Positions 48,687 to 60,768 of a stretch of 64,000 bases of DNA are shown in pieces (position 1 is the stretch's first letter; each line of letters begins with the position of its first letter). The position numbers and the translations under genes are program-made. The stretch is taken from contig NC_079137.1 of NCBI RefSeq assembly GCF_945859705.1, positions 58,498,552 to 58,562,551 of the forward strand. The letters are read 5' to 3'. Under the pieces are notes generated by a model. The model was not told where the DNA came from. It worked only from the letters and a program-made list of their open reading frames with translations, and made no database searches. The stretch is from Episyrphus balteatus (lineage: Eukaryota; Arthropoda; Insecta; Diptera; Syrphidae).

Positions 48687-49623
48687 CAGGGGCGTACACT
48701 CCCTTGGGGCAAGCGGGGCGGTGCCCCGGGGCCCCGACCGACCCCAGGGCCCCCACTGGAGACAATGCAGAGAAGGAAACTGTTAGCATAAATTGAGTTA
48801 CGAAGTAACCAGGGAGACAAATTATGTCATTCAGTGTAATGTATAATGCATTAGTAGCCACACAATATATGTATATTGATTTTAAAAAAAGGTTACCCCT
48901 GGGGCCCCAAAAAAAATAAACTGCTTTTTTAAAAGAAAAAATATTACTTTAAAAATCTTTGCCACCACAAATAATACATTAGGGGCCCCAAAAAATCAAA
49001 AAAGTATTATTTGAGGATCCTCAAAAGTGGTGCAAAACAATCAAATGGAAAATTAAATATAAATTCAGGGGCCCCAACATAAATACATCAGGGCACAAAA
49101 TAAAAACATTACGTTATTGGTGGCATTCCGAATATTACTTCAGAACAGAGGCCCCAATACCTATTAATTCTTGGCTCCAACAAAATTATATTAAATTTAA
49201 GGGGCCTCTAAGCACTTACTTTTGAGGCTCTAAAAATAATTTTTCAGGGGCCCCAATATAAAAAAAATTATGTCTGATGATGGAAAATAAAATATATATT
49301 TTTTACTTCAGAACAAAGGCCCCAAGAACTATCAATTCTTAGCTAAAAAATTTTTATTTTAGGGGTCTCTAAATATTTAATTTTGGGGGCCCCTAGTACA
49401 AGTTTTTGCTACTTTTATGAGAGACATTTTAAGTATGTATAGCAAAGTGCATTACGAACATATTAAAACATTAAAATAAACCTAAAAATAAATAAGCCAT
49501 ACAAAAAAAAAACGTATGGCGTATACGTAATTTTTTTTTTGTACCTAAGGGGCCCCCAAATATCAAAGGGGCCCCAAAATTTAGTCTTACACCGGGGCCC
49601 CGGCGACTCAACGTACGCCACTG
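48687..49623. mobile_element. Non-autonomous hAT element studded with GGGGCCCC
   Basis: The termini CAGGGGCGTAC and GTACGCCACTG are short imperfect inverted repeats of the CAGNGGCGTA type common in hAT transposons. The perfect 8-bp duplication CACTCTCG flanks it (48679-48686, 49624-49631), the diagnostic hAT length. No transposase frame is present. The interior carries about nine copies of (G)GGGCCCC(AA) or close variants, spaced roughly 60-100 bp apart (near 48728, 48901, 48981, 49068, 49152, 49247, 49318, 49386, 49549 and 49569). The identical duplications suggest fairly recent insertion. The Gly/Pro-rich minus-strand frames here are by-products. Confidence 0.9.
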
Positions 49624-49631
49624 CACTCTCG

Positions 49632-50777
49632 TGTGTGTATTAAATTAAATTAAGTAGACCGCATCACAAAGTGGGGTCGTTTTTGGGTTTTCTCTGTTAT
49701 CTATACCAAGCCAATTTATCGAAGGAGCAAGAAGAGGTTTGTATGGTTAACGATATTATTTCAGGTTAATTGTTAATAACTTTCTTCGTATACTGATGTG
49801 ATATATAGGCTGATAGAAAGGCATCATCCCTCCAGTAGAATTGAAAATCCTTCCTCGTGTATAGAATTTCGTCCTTGGGTAAGATGCTGAACTTCTTTAT
49901 TGTTTGCTTTCACAAACCAACGAAGCTTGGATTTTCGGGGGAACAAAAAGTTATTTCGAAAGTTTTTTTTACACTCACTCCATCAAACGGAAGTGGGTAG
50001 AAGGATAGCTCCTATAAGCCATTCAAGAATGTTTCTATAAGAGCGTGGGTGGGTACGATATCGAAACGTGTTGATTAAGTATCGGGTATAGAGTTTCATT
50101 AAACCAATTTATGGGCTCTCAAGATGTGTGTATACACATCTTATTTCCACAACAAAAGTAGCACACATAAGCTATTATTTATGATTTTCATGTTTTAGTA
50201 TCTTGTTTTTTTTTTTTTTTTTTTTGTGAGTTTCTTCTGTTTTTTGTTTGTTTTGATATGTTTCCTTTTGAAGAGGGTATGAGAAAAGAAAAACAAAGTT
50301 CTTGAAGACAATTAAGGATGTTGTTGTCATGATATGATTTTTTATGAGTACCTTCTTCCTGGTTACAATAATAATACAAGAAAGGAAGAAGTTATGATAA
50401 GAGGTTTTTGAATATCATCTTCGTGAATCAGGAATCAATCCTTAAATTATTGAAGAAAAAACATATTTCAATGAGGGGAGCAAATACATAAAAAAAAAAA
50501 ATTGATCTGATGGAGTCTTAAAAAAACAAGGGTTCAAATATGTATGAGATGAGGTAGTACAAACGTACAATTAGGAAGCCTACTTATAAAAGAGTATGAG
50601 GAATATTGTTTAGTGCTCTAATTTGGATGAAAGAAGAAAATATTGTTATAAGCCTATATGGATGTTTAATATTTCCTTCAAATTATTGTATTTTATAATT
50701 TAATATCCGATTCAACATGAATAATTTGAGAAAGCGAAAGATTTCCATGTTCATAGGAACCGAATACGAAGAATAAA
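49632..50777. other. Non-coding DNA
   Basis: Moderately complex sequence with a T run at 50206-50225. No gene, element end or tandem array is supported. Confidence 0.45.
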
Positions 50778-51202
50778 TTGTGTCCTGAACGTGTCCCAAA
50801 TGTGTCCCGAGTGTGTCCCAAATGTGTCCCAAATGTGTCCCAAATGTGTCCCGAACGTGTCCCGAACGTGTCCCGAACGTGTCCCCAAGGTGTCCCGAAG
50901 GTGTCTCGAACGTATCCCGAATGTGTCCCGAGTATGTCCAAAATGTGTCCCGAACGTGTCCCAAAGGTGTCCCGAACGTGTCCCGGACGTGTTCCGAACG
51001 TGCCCCGAATGTGTCCCGAACGTGTCCCGAATGTGTCCCGAACGTGTCCCGAACGTGTCCCGAATGTGTCCCGAACGTGTCCCGAATGTGTCCCGAACGT
51101 GTCCCGAATGTGTCCCGAACGTGTCCCGAACGTGTTTCGAATGTGTCCCAAATGTGTCCCGAACGTGTCCCGAATGTGTCCCGAATGTGTCCGGAACGTA
51201 AT
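50778..51202 (+). repeat. 11-bp minisatellite (GTGTCCCGAAC), about 38 units
   Basis: Units GTGTCCCGAA(C/T) repeat with period 11 and scattered changes (CCCAAA, CCCCAAG, CTCGAAC). Because 11 is not a multiple of three and the unit contains no stop in any phase, all six frames stay open: 136-184 codons on both strands, with proteins of period 11 residues such as RDTFGTHSGHV or CPERVPNVSRT. This explains the long frames without any gene. G/C-richer than its surroundings. Confidence 0.95.
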
Positions 51203-53204
51203 ACAAACTTTACTGTCACATGTCCCACGATAATAAATTTTCATCAACGATTAATATTGAGTTTCATTTCTTGTTTGCTTATGTCGTCTTCAAAAAAGAA
51301 AGATAGTCTAATGCCAAAAAGGTTTTCGGGCACTATATTTACCAAATAATCTAGTACATTATTGCACATAATAATTGCATGCAAAATTATTGTATTCCAT
51401 GCGGGTGGTGTTCCCCATGGACCCATTCTCATTCATAAACCGAGATCCAAATGAAAAACATATTTTAGGTATATGAAAACCAAGCAGGCTGTGAAGTAAA
51501 AGACTTATCTATTCAATAACATCCGCCGCATAGTTCGCTAGGTGATTTATCTTGCGTTTTATGTTTTTAACATGCCAACCTCATGACATATTAGGCCCAA
51601 GAGAAACTCAATTATGAGGTTAATGTGCGAACTCAAAGGATAACACCAGGATGAACTAAAACTACAATATGGCAAGAGTTTTAATGCGAAAAGTAAACTC
51701 TCTCGCTTAATAATAATGTTCTATAATAGTGTATCAAAGGCCGTAGCAATAGTAAAGTTGGGGGAGGGGTTGTGAGAGGGGAAGTTTTTTTATTATAGTT
51801 TTGCAGAAAGGCCTGAATTCTTAGCAAAAAAAAAAAAACTTATTTTGCCTAAAAGTTCCTTTAATATAATCTTACAAAATTATTTCGGGAACACTACTTT
51901 TTCAGTAGATCATAAAAAAAAAAAATTAACTCCTCTTGAAATATTTCCCAGACTACGTCCTTGATCACGTTGTGTTTGTTTTATATTTATGACGCTTCTG
52001 TTAGTCCTGAGTTGAAAGAGAAAGAACATCCTTGATGGCAATAAAAACAAAACAAAAACGAAAAAAAAAACAAATAAAAATAAACTGCACCAAAAAGTTG
52101 TTTCCACTGTTAAACACAATAGATTAGGTTCACACACAAACGTTATTCTGTTTTTGCACTAAAAAGAAAATCCAAACACAAGAAAGAAAAGTACAAAAAA
52201 ATTCTATAAGAAAAAAAAAAGTTAAAAAAAAAACGAACAAGGAAACTATTTTAAATGTATTTTTCTTCCAGAATAAAAAAATTAAAAAAAAAAAAAATAC
52301 CCCAACGTTATTTTCTGCCCTCGAGTATAGTGGACAGAAAATAGCCACGAGGTTTACTTAGACAACAAAGACATAGGTTTGTGAGGAACAACAAATAAAA
52401 AATAAAAAAAAAAAAAAAAAAAAAAAATCAACTACCATCTGCAGAAAACGCGAGTTAAAGAAGACGAAGAGTGTCTCCTCTGTTAGAAATTTTTTTTTTT
52501 CCCGAGAAAGCTAGAAATGAAAAAGACGGAAATTCTTGAAGGATTATTTCTCGCAAAGCACTTTTGTGTCAGTTTTAAAGCCGTTTCATGAGACATTTAA
52601 TTTATTGCCTCAAAGCGGAATTTCCAGCAGTTTTTGTATAGTTATTTTTTTTTTTATTTTTTTTTCTTCTGTCTTAGAAAGAATAAAAAAAAAACTGTTA
52701 AATGTTTTATGGTTATTTAGAGAAAAAATCTAAATATAGATTTCTGAGAATTTTCTAAACTTGATTCTAAGAAATCTTTTAATTGATTCTTATAATTCGC
52801 ACAGAAGACTTAATTTATAAATTGTTTCATTATCTTAGCTTTGTTAAGGCGATCATGATTTGATTATTACTAGCAAGTAAAGGAAGAACAGAAAAAGGAG
52901 TAGAATATTTTACGCGAACAAGAAATTAAGTATTTGGTCATTGTAATTTGGCTAAACGTCCAAAATCCCGAAAGGCCACAATCATGAAAACTCAGAATCT
53001 AAAATCTTAAAATGTCGAAAATACCAAAATAACGATATTCTGGGTTGCGATATGTAAAACATGTAGTTTTGGAAATAATAAATAAACTAAAAAAATAAGG
53101 GAGCGCCTTCAAATTAGTAGAAATTTACAATTTTTAATTTTAATTTTTTTTTATAAAGGTACCTCAAACATATAGTTTTTTTTTTTTTAATGGCTGCGGC
53201 TGTC
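51203..53204. other. Non-coding DNA with homopolymer runs
   Basis: Long A and T runs (about 52399-52427). From 52970 to 53010 words like 'aaatcccgaaa' and 'aaaatc' recur loosely. No gene is supported. Confidence 0.45.
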
Positions 53205-53475
53205 GTTTGATTAAAATTTAATATTCTTGTATTACAATTTAATACTTTTTATATTAGTTTTTTAATAAATTTGTATTATATTTTAATACAATTATATTAA
53301 AATGTAATACAATTATATAGAACTGTAAAACAATATATTAAAATGTAATACAAAACTATTAAATTCTAATACAGCGGTGTTAAAATTCATACAAGATTAG
53401 AATTTAATCAACGGAGGCTATTTTCAAATAATTTTGGTACTACAAGTAGTTAACTTAATACTTTTATATTGAAAT
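53205..53475. repeat. Degenerate ~20-bp A/T repeat containing TAATAC/GTATTA
   Basis: Words such as 'tattaaaatgtaatacaatt' and the reverse-type 'tgtattacaatttaatac' recur about ten times in both orientations. Low complexity, with no other signal. Confidence 0.6.
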
Positions 53476-53869
53476 TTAATACGAAAAATAGTCCGGTCAA
53501 ATTAAACTAAAATAAGGGGGGTGAGGTTATACATAAATTCCCAGCAAGCTGAAAATTGGTTGGATTGTTGAAAACACCATCATAAATTAAATCTAAAAAG
53601 TTCAGATCGATCCGAGACCTGGAAAAAAAATTTACTTGGGGTCAAAGGTCACAAAAACTGGGTTTTCACGATTTTCAGCAAAACGGTAAGTCTTATCAAA
53701 AAATGTTCAATGCAAGAATTGTCCATTATTATATATAAAAAGTGTCATGACACCTTTTTTTCTAGGACCCACCGTTTCCTAGGTATAACGGTTCAAAAAG
53801 TTGAAGTTGAGTTGTTGTTATCGTCATGATCAGGCATATTCTGAAAAATTTCCTAAAATTCCTAAAATT
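53476..53869. other. Non-coding DNA
   Basis: No recognised features. Confidence 0.4.
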
Positions 53870-54480
53870 TTATTATTGAAGTGAAAACTTCTTTAGTATC
53901 GTAGTGATTTGAACAAGATGAAACGAAAAAGCGACACCAAAAAGCGACACCAAAAATCAATTGATTATAACTTTTTTGTTTTAATAGATAGATGAATGAA
54001 ATTTTTACTGTAGATAGGTAATTAAGTAAACTATAATTGTGCAAAATTTCATTAAATTAAATATTCAAAATCCTGAGATAACGGTTAAAATATGTTCTTT
54101 TCCTAAACACGTTATATCTTTTGATCTAGGGCACATGACAATTTTATTTAAGTTTAATACGCATGCTGATAGTATTCCACAAGTTACAAGTCTACAAATT
54201 ACAAAATCTTAAATTTAAAAACGTTAAAATACCTCAAAACACGTGCGGAGATCTGTTGCCGATGACCAGCCACCAGTGTAGGAAGTACCGTAATCTCAGT
54301 TTTAAATTTCGAGATGCTTGGCTTTAAAAAATTGTTACTTTTTTTGTAGGCATGTTAGAAACATGATTGAAAAGTCATATAAAAGGTGAAATAATAAGCT
54401 TTCAGATGATATAAATTTCGTTCTTCAATGGTTAAGAGTATAGGAAAAGCAAACAAAAAAAAATGGAAATTTTCACCATT
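53870..54480 (-). repeat. Dispersed repeat family R, copy 4 (reverse strand)
   Basis: Reads the same landmarks as copy 1 on the opposite strand: 'aagtaccgtaatctcag' at 54283, 'cggagatctgttgccgatga' at 54246, and 'gcacaattatag' near 54035. It is uninterrupted where copy 1 carries the 12654-14322 element. A short doubled word 'aaaagcgacacc' occurs near 53925-53950. Confidence 0.75.
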
Positions 54481-54924
54481 TTTCCTGGTAGTTTTTGTTT
54501 AGAAAAGGTCCGAATATAATACAGGATGTCCGATAGAGAATGGACAATCCTAAACTAAAACGGCTGATAGCTACACTTATGACTGTTCTATAGCAACCAG
54601 TTCACAAAATATTGGCTTTTTTTCGTTCAGTGTATTTTAAATTTTATCATCTTATGTTTTCTTTCGCTACAATCACGAATGAATGAATTTTATTTATTTC
54701 TTTTTTTTTATAATTTTCTAAAATAATTGGATGAGTACATAAACACTTTAAAAATTTCATAGCTATTGCACATTTTCCTTAAAAAAAAATTTTGAAATCT
54801 GTTTTTCGAAGCAAAATGAAAAAAAATATTTTATGAATTTAAACACCTGCGGTATAAAATAATTCTATAGAAACTTATTTGGCCAACTTTCTTAAAAATA
54901 TTGATAAATAAAATGTGATTTTAG

Positions 54925-55137
54925 ATAGTGAATCTGGGTTGTGAGTGGTCAACGTCATCATCGATAATAACATTTCCGTCTCCCTATACTCCTACGGACA
55001 GTGACAGTGAAAGCGACTGTAAACGATCGCCAGTTTTGAAAAAAAAATTTGCATTCCAAATGCCTCACAAGTTCAATGCAGATTTAACTGATCCAACAAA
55101 TCAAGTGCTTTTGAATCGTATGAATACAAAAATTTAA
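54925..55137 (+). CDS. Exon-like frame, 70 codons, unknown
   Basis: I do not recognise this protein. A polypyrimidine-poor but canonical AG acceptor (tgattttag, 54923-54924) precedes a frame that runs to TAA at 55135-55137. The residues look protein-like and not like A/T noise: a Ser/Asp/Glu patch (TPTDSDSESD) followed by a basic stretch (CKRSPVLKKKF) and QMPHKFNADLTDPTN. Such acidic-basic Ser-rich segments occur in disordered parts of nuclear proteins. There is no ATG at its start, so if real it is a terminal exon, or an exon fragment carried by a repeat. It lies between family R copies 4 and 5. It could also be chance. Confidence 0.25.
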   Translation: MVNLGCEWSTSSSIITFPSPYTPTDSDSESDCKRSPVLKKKFAFQMPHKFNADLTDPTNQVLLNRMNTKI

Positions 55138-55379
55138 CTTACAATACGGATCTTTTCTTGTGCTGCACTTTGAAATAGGAACTTTTGAAAAAAAAAACAC
55201 CTATTTTTAGGGGTATTTTTGAGAGTTTTTTAATTTTCTGGAATTTTTTAAACTTTTCAAAAATAACAAAATTACTGAACTTATAGATATTGCTAATATG
55301 CCTATGTACGTACATACTAGCACAAAATTGGTTTTCTGAAAAAATTTTTGAGCGAATAATGGGAAAAACAATTTTAGTT

Positions 55380-56240
55380 TAAACCAAATTTTTTGATTGT
55401 TTTTAACTGTTTTAATTTATTTTTATTTTAATAGATAGATAGATGAAATAGCCATGGTTTTTATATATCACACATAAGGATGAATGCACTACAAGCTTCA
55501 CAATCCTAAATTGAAAAAGTACAAAATTACCATAAAACACCTATGAAGATCGTTTGCCAATGATCAACCATCAATACAGGCAGCACCGTAATCTCAAGAC
55601 CTCGTACAGATATTATTGAGGCATATAATTAAAGTTTAAATAATAAGCTTTCCATTGATATATAATTTATTAAAGGTTGAATGTAAAAACATTGACAAAA
55701 TGTTGTTTAAAGATAAAAAAAAATTTGTTTGTTTTTCTTTTTTCATGAAAAATAATTGTTTTCAATAGATTATTTTTATAATTTTTACTCAATATAAAGA
55801 CTTGAATATGATTATTTTAAGAAAAAAACTGGACCTTTTGACGGATTAATTTTTGTGTAAGCTTTTTATATAATCAAAAAATTGGCATAGTGAGAAAAAA
55901 AAGTAGGTATGTAAATTTGTTTTCACTTTTTTTTTCGTAAAATACCATTGTTTTCAAAAAATGATTCCTTTTTTCTATCGTTTAAAAAATTTCAACTTTT
56001 TATGACTTACCGTTTAGAAAACAGCCTCTTTTTTCAATGCAGTTTTACCCCTATTTCCCCTTCTTAATGTGTGAATTTCAGATACATATAAGCCTTTCAA
56101 ATAAAGGGCTTAGAATTTTTAAAGCTTTTATAGTTTAAGCTGTTCTTTAATTATAAATTTTTACCCTTGCATTTTTGTTTCATCGTGTTTCACATCACAA
56201 CAAAAAATAAGTTATCACCGATTTGACATTTTTAACGATG
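55380..56240 (-). repeat. Dispersed repeat family R, copy 5 (reverse strand, diverged)
   Basis: 'Caccgtaatctcaag' at about 55583, 'gaagatcgtttgccaatgat' at 55546 and 'aataagctttccattgatat' at about 55643 match family landmarks. The outer part near 56170 ('tttcatcgtgtttcacatca') matches the 'tttcatcttgtttcaaatca' of copy 1 (about 14447). Confidence 0.65.
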
Positions 56241-57878
56241 GTATAATAGAGACCTACTTTGCTTACTTTTTGAAAAGTAAGTAAAAACATGTCAAACAGA
56301 CACAAGTAGAATGTTTTGGTAAAGGAAGCATATTCTTATGTTTGAAGAAGCTAAAAAACCACCATCATATGCCATCACATCAAGACAACGACGAGCGTCA
56401 GCATACGGAAATTTCTTGACACCTATTTTTACACTGACACTCTCACACAAAATGACTGTCAGGAAGGAAACTTCTCCCACACTTCCTGTTTGTATTCACG
56501 TTCCGTTAGACACAAAGGTACCTCAATATCTGCCATCACATTCCTTCTCCATAAAAGCAAGACAAGACAAAGCGACAGTAATTGATGGAATACGTGCTAA
56601 CATCGTCGCCGCCGCACCGTTTCCCTATGGCAAAACACAACCATAGAACCAAAAATCTGTAAGCACGACTCCTAAAAGTATACAACCATTGCCATTTACT
56701 CACTCTCTCTAAGGTAAATAGCCCCCTATAGTGAAACATTGAAACCATTTGAGCATTTACTTCTGCTGGAACAAAAAAGAGTGATATCGTTCAGATGTTT
56801 GGTTGCAACCTCAATGACATGGTATTTCACATCCGTATCCTGCTCGACTGTTGTTGACTGGCTGGCGACTATACAACAATACAGAGAAGAAACTCCAGCA
56901 CCTGTCTTACATGTCTATAAGAGACAATCAACTACTTAAAGTGGTTTTCATCCTTGATCACCGCTACGTGTATCATATTAGCACATCACGCGAGTTTGAA
57001 CATTTTCTTCGTCTTCGGTACGAGAATATTCTCCCTGCGGTTTTAGTTCTGTTCGTTTCACTGTTTTATCTCTCTCTGGGTTTGTTTGCTGCTGTTCCTT
57101 GTATAGTTTCAGGAGTACGTAATAAAATTCCAAGCATGGTGTTGTCGTCGTTAAAGTTGGATATTGGTTATGGTAGCTCATGGTGGTGCAGCAAAAGTGC
57201 GGGTTTGTGTGCTAGGAACGTATGTTTTCTTGTGCGCTGTTGTACACAGTGTACGTGTGGCTCACACGCGGATGAATATATACCAAAAATGGCTATAACT
57301 ATTTTAGAGTTCTTTTGGTATTTTTGTATTGCAGCTGCATAAGTGCTTGAAGGGAAATTTACTCAAAATAAGCACGAAGCTTGTTTGACGTTTAGTGAGA
57401 AAAATATAAAATAAGGAAAAAACTTTAAAAAAATATAGCAAAAATTGGTTAACTACAACACAAACAAGTTAAAAAAAAAAGTTTTTATTTTGGCCAATAA
57501 ATCTCAAGAGCTTTATAGCGTTTTTAGTGTCGAATGAACAGTGAAGGCGATAAATTTTGGAAATTAATTTAAGTTTTTGTAGGGTTACCTAGTTTTAGGA
57601 GAATGGATGAAAGTACTACGACAAAGGTACGCAAGGGATAGTTATTTGCTAATGCAACTAAATTATAGTTTTTGAGGAAAGGGTTGTAGTTTCAATTTAA
57701 GTTTAACACAAATATTTGCATTACTGCAAGTATTTTGCAGAATATAAACGGACCCTAGTGAATAAATAACTTTAAATAGAAATTGACTTTTTAAAGAAAA
57801 ATACAATTCTTTGGCGCCGCTTTACAGCCGCACCACCACCGCCGCCGACCGTTTGACGGAAAATTTCGCCGCACCACC
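56241..57878. other. More complex DNA; two frames without domains
   Basis: 56330-57350 has balanced composition. Frames 56338-56646 (102 codons) and 56851-57342 (163 codons) are open, but the second lacks an ATG start and neither shows a recognisable domain; one hydrophobic stretch in the second could be a chance Val/Leu run. From 57815 a GCC/ACC-rich stretch appears. Possibly part of an unrecognised transcript. Confidence 0.3.
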
Positions 57879-58441
57879 TCTAGGGATGCCAGATTTGAAA
57901 GATAATGCTCTAAAAAAAAAAAGTCTTGTATACTTTTTTCATTAATCTAACCATTCTAAAGATATTCGAGGTCAAAGTTGAAAAAAAAAATTATAAAAAC
58001 ATTTTTTACTTTTAAAAATTTTGCAATTCAATATTTTCAAATTAGCAAGATGTATTCTTGTAGGGGCTTAAACGTTCTACAAAAAATTTCTTGGCATCAA
58101 ATTGATTGCTTTAACCGTTTAGAAGATATTCGTATCCAAATCGCAATGCATACGGGTCATAAGAAAACTTATTGAAATCAGTGGGCATTGACTTTGGAGA
58201 GAATTTTGTATGGGAGCTCGATCTGCTTACTAGGCTTAAACCTAAAATTCTTTCAGAACAGGCAAAGAAAAGTGAAAATCGCATTTTTTTTGGAATTAGG
58301 GGCTGAATTTGTGTTAGAAAGGTCTACCCACAACCTTTGGAATCATTTTGCTGGATTAGAGGGACATAAAATTGATTGGCGGGACAAAATATACTGCCGG
58401 GACACTTACGGGACAAATGTTGTTTTCCGGGACAGTCCCTA
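57879..58441. mobile_element. Candidate small transposon with CGGGACA boxes
   Basis: It begins TCTAGGGATGCCAG and ends CGGGACAGTCCCTA. ACCACC lies on both sides (57873-57878, 58442-58447), and joining the flanks gives a smooth GCCGCACCACCGCCGC tract. Because the site is ACC/GCC-repetitive the duplication could be chance. Near the right end, GGGACA occurs five times at about 15-23-bp spacing (58358-58436). The interior matches the ~175-bp units at 36560-37080. Confidence 0.5.
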
Positions 58442-58447
58442 ACCACC

Positions 58448-59393
58448 GCCGCACAATGGGGCAAAATGGCAAAAAGGTGGCATTAAATCAACAAATAAAG
58501 CTATCCACTTGAAATCCAATCAGTTTCAATTAAAGTTTGAATGCCTTTTATAAAACAGTAATGCAATTGCAATTATAAAAAAAAATAAAAAACACTTTCA
58601 TTTAATATAGAAAATTTCGCCGCACTATGATAAATAATTTTAAACTTTTCTTCCTCAGACTATACTGCGAGTTTGTTGAATCCTTTCTTTTTGAAAAGTG
58701 TCGTTTTTTTTTTTAAATGGTTTGTATGTGACGCGAACAGTGATGAATATCTGCAGAAGAACATTTTTACAGTTCCTGAGAAACTTATGATGGATAAACG
58801 AGAGTAGGTACATTCATGATATACAGCATTTGGGCAGAACGTAAAAAATGAAGAAGCACGAAGATACCAACTATAAGATAGACGGTTAAACATTTTTGAG
58901 ATGATAAAGTTTGTGGAGAAGATGATAAATATTGGATTATTGTTATTTGTTATTCAACTGATGTACACTGATAGCTATTGTTTTTTTTTTGTGGGGGGGG
59001 GGGGGGTTTTGGTTGCTTTTTTTTTGGTTTTTAATGAAAACCATAATTTGAAAATAACATACAAAATTGTTTAAAGAGAGTAAGGCAACATACAAATAGA
59101 AACGTGTGTTATTGTTTAGCAAAAAGTTGTGACAAAAAATCAATTTTAGAAAATTTTCAAAAAACACTTTTTCGGATTTTTTAAAAATATTTCAATTTTT
59201 TTTTTATAAACAATTTATTGAAAATGTGTCCAATAACTTTACCAAATTTTGGTTTTTCTGTGTTGAAAAATATTCTCTTAAGAATGGCATACCAACTCTT
59301 TTTTGAAAAATTTAAAAAATTTTTATAAATAGGTACATTTTTTTTTTTAAACAATCGGCTCTTAAGATTTTTAAATATTTTGATCAAAAAGAT
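58448..59393. other. Non-coding DNA; G14 run
   Basis: 'gaaaatttcgccgcac' at 58611 repeats a word at 57859, so a fragment of the same sequence lies on both sides of the preceding element. A run of 14 G is at 58993-59006. No gene is supported. Confidence 0.45.
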
Positions 59394-60768
59394 CGTTTTT
59401 AATGCAAGAAATCAAAATATATTAAAATAATTTATTAAAAACAATCATTTCTTATGAAAAAAATGAAAAAATCATTTCCATCACCCAAAAATTAATTTTT
59501 TTTGATAAAACAACCTATAATAAATCTTATACCACGTGAAAGCTTATTGCTTCAGCTCAAAATATTAATATCGATTATGTCTATTAGGCATCTACAAAAA
59601 GAGCTAGAATTTTTTGAACTCGATCAATTTTCATCAAAAAATGAAAAAAAAACATATAATTTTATGTTCTCACGGTATTGAATCAATTTTTTTCAACGAC
59701 AACCTATAAAAAATGTTATATAATGTAAAAGCTTATAATTTCACCTTTCATATGACGTTTCAATCTTATTTCTGCGATGCCTAGAAAAAGCGTTTTTTAA
59801 AGCCAACCATGTCGAAATTCCAAACTGAGATTACGGTACTTCCCACACTGGTGGCTGTTTGGGGGCAACAGATCTCCACAGGTGTTTTGAGGTATTTTTC
59901 AAGTTTTTAAATTTAATATTGTGTAGCTTGTAGTGAATGTACAGTTATGTGTGATATACCAAATGAAAGGTAACATCATCATGATGCTTAGTAAAGTTAA
60001 ATCAAATTTGTATTTGCTTTAAATCAAAAGAGAGAACCTGTTGAATAATAAAATTTCATTTTACCTTTTTCTCAAAATTGTGACTAAAAAGTGGATCTGT
60101 TGAAGAAAAAAAGATAAAAATAAAAAACGGTTAGAAAATTTCAAAAAACTTGGGACAAAAAAACTTGTTTTTCCCGTTATTCGGTCAAAAATCATTTTGA
60201 AATACCAATTTTTTGCACATGTATGTGCACAGTCATAGACTACATGTTATATAAGCTTGAGATTTTTTGAATGCTACAAAAAATTTTAAAAAATAAAAAC
60301 TCACCCAAAAATACCCCAAAATAAGTAGATGTTTTTCAAAAATTTATATTTCGAAACGCAGAGACCACCTATAATCACTACTTTGTCAAAGGTCTACCTC
60401 ATGTTTTAGTTTTAGAAAACCATTAATAGCTTGGTTTCGAAATTTTTTAGAATTTTTTCAATACCATTGTCAGTCTTGCAATAAATTTATCTATTGATTA
60501 AAAAAAAAATTCAACTCTTTACATTGTCGCGTTTAGTAAATAGCCAATTTTTTGAAATTAAGTTTTACCCCTATTTACCCTAGTAAAAGATAGAATTTTT
60601 TAAAATCCTTGATATGTACTTAACTTTAGGTTATTATCTTTCAAATAAGCTATAGAAGACTTTTGTATCTCTAATAGTTTATTTTTAATTTTTAATTGAA
60701 ATTTTTCCAGCGAGAGTGGAACGGGGTAAAATGGCGTCACTTTTTTGTGGTGGCTGCCATGGTTCATC
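59394..60768 (+). repeat. Dispersed repeat family R, copy 3
   Basis: It runs from 'aataatttattaaaaacaat' through the doubled 'acaacctata' block, 'gagattacggtacttcccac' (59827) and 'ggggcaacagatctccac' to the shared terminus 'ggtggctgccatggttcatc' at 60768. It lacks the ~400-bp extra piece present in copy 2. Same strand as copies 1 and 2. Confidence 0.75.

Noticed and set aside
48635..48861. Gly/Pro/Arg-rich minus-strand frames
   Set aside because: They read across the G/C-rich end of the hAT element and its flank.
50683..51349. Six overlapping 136-184-codon frames on both strands
   Set aside because: All are by-products of the 11-bp minisatellite, whose unit has no stop in any phase.
56851..57342. 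163-codon frame with a hydrophobic segment
   Set aside because: No ATG at the start, no recognisable domain and no clear splice pattern; length alone is weak support. Noted in the region entry only.
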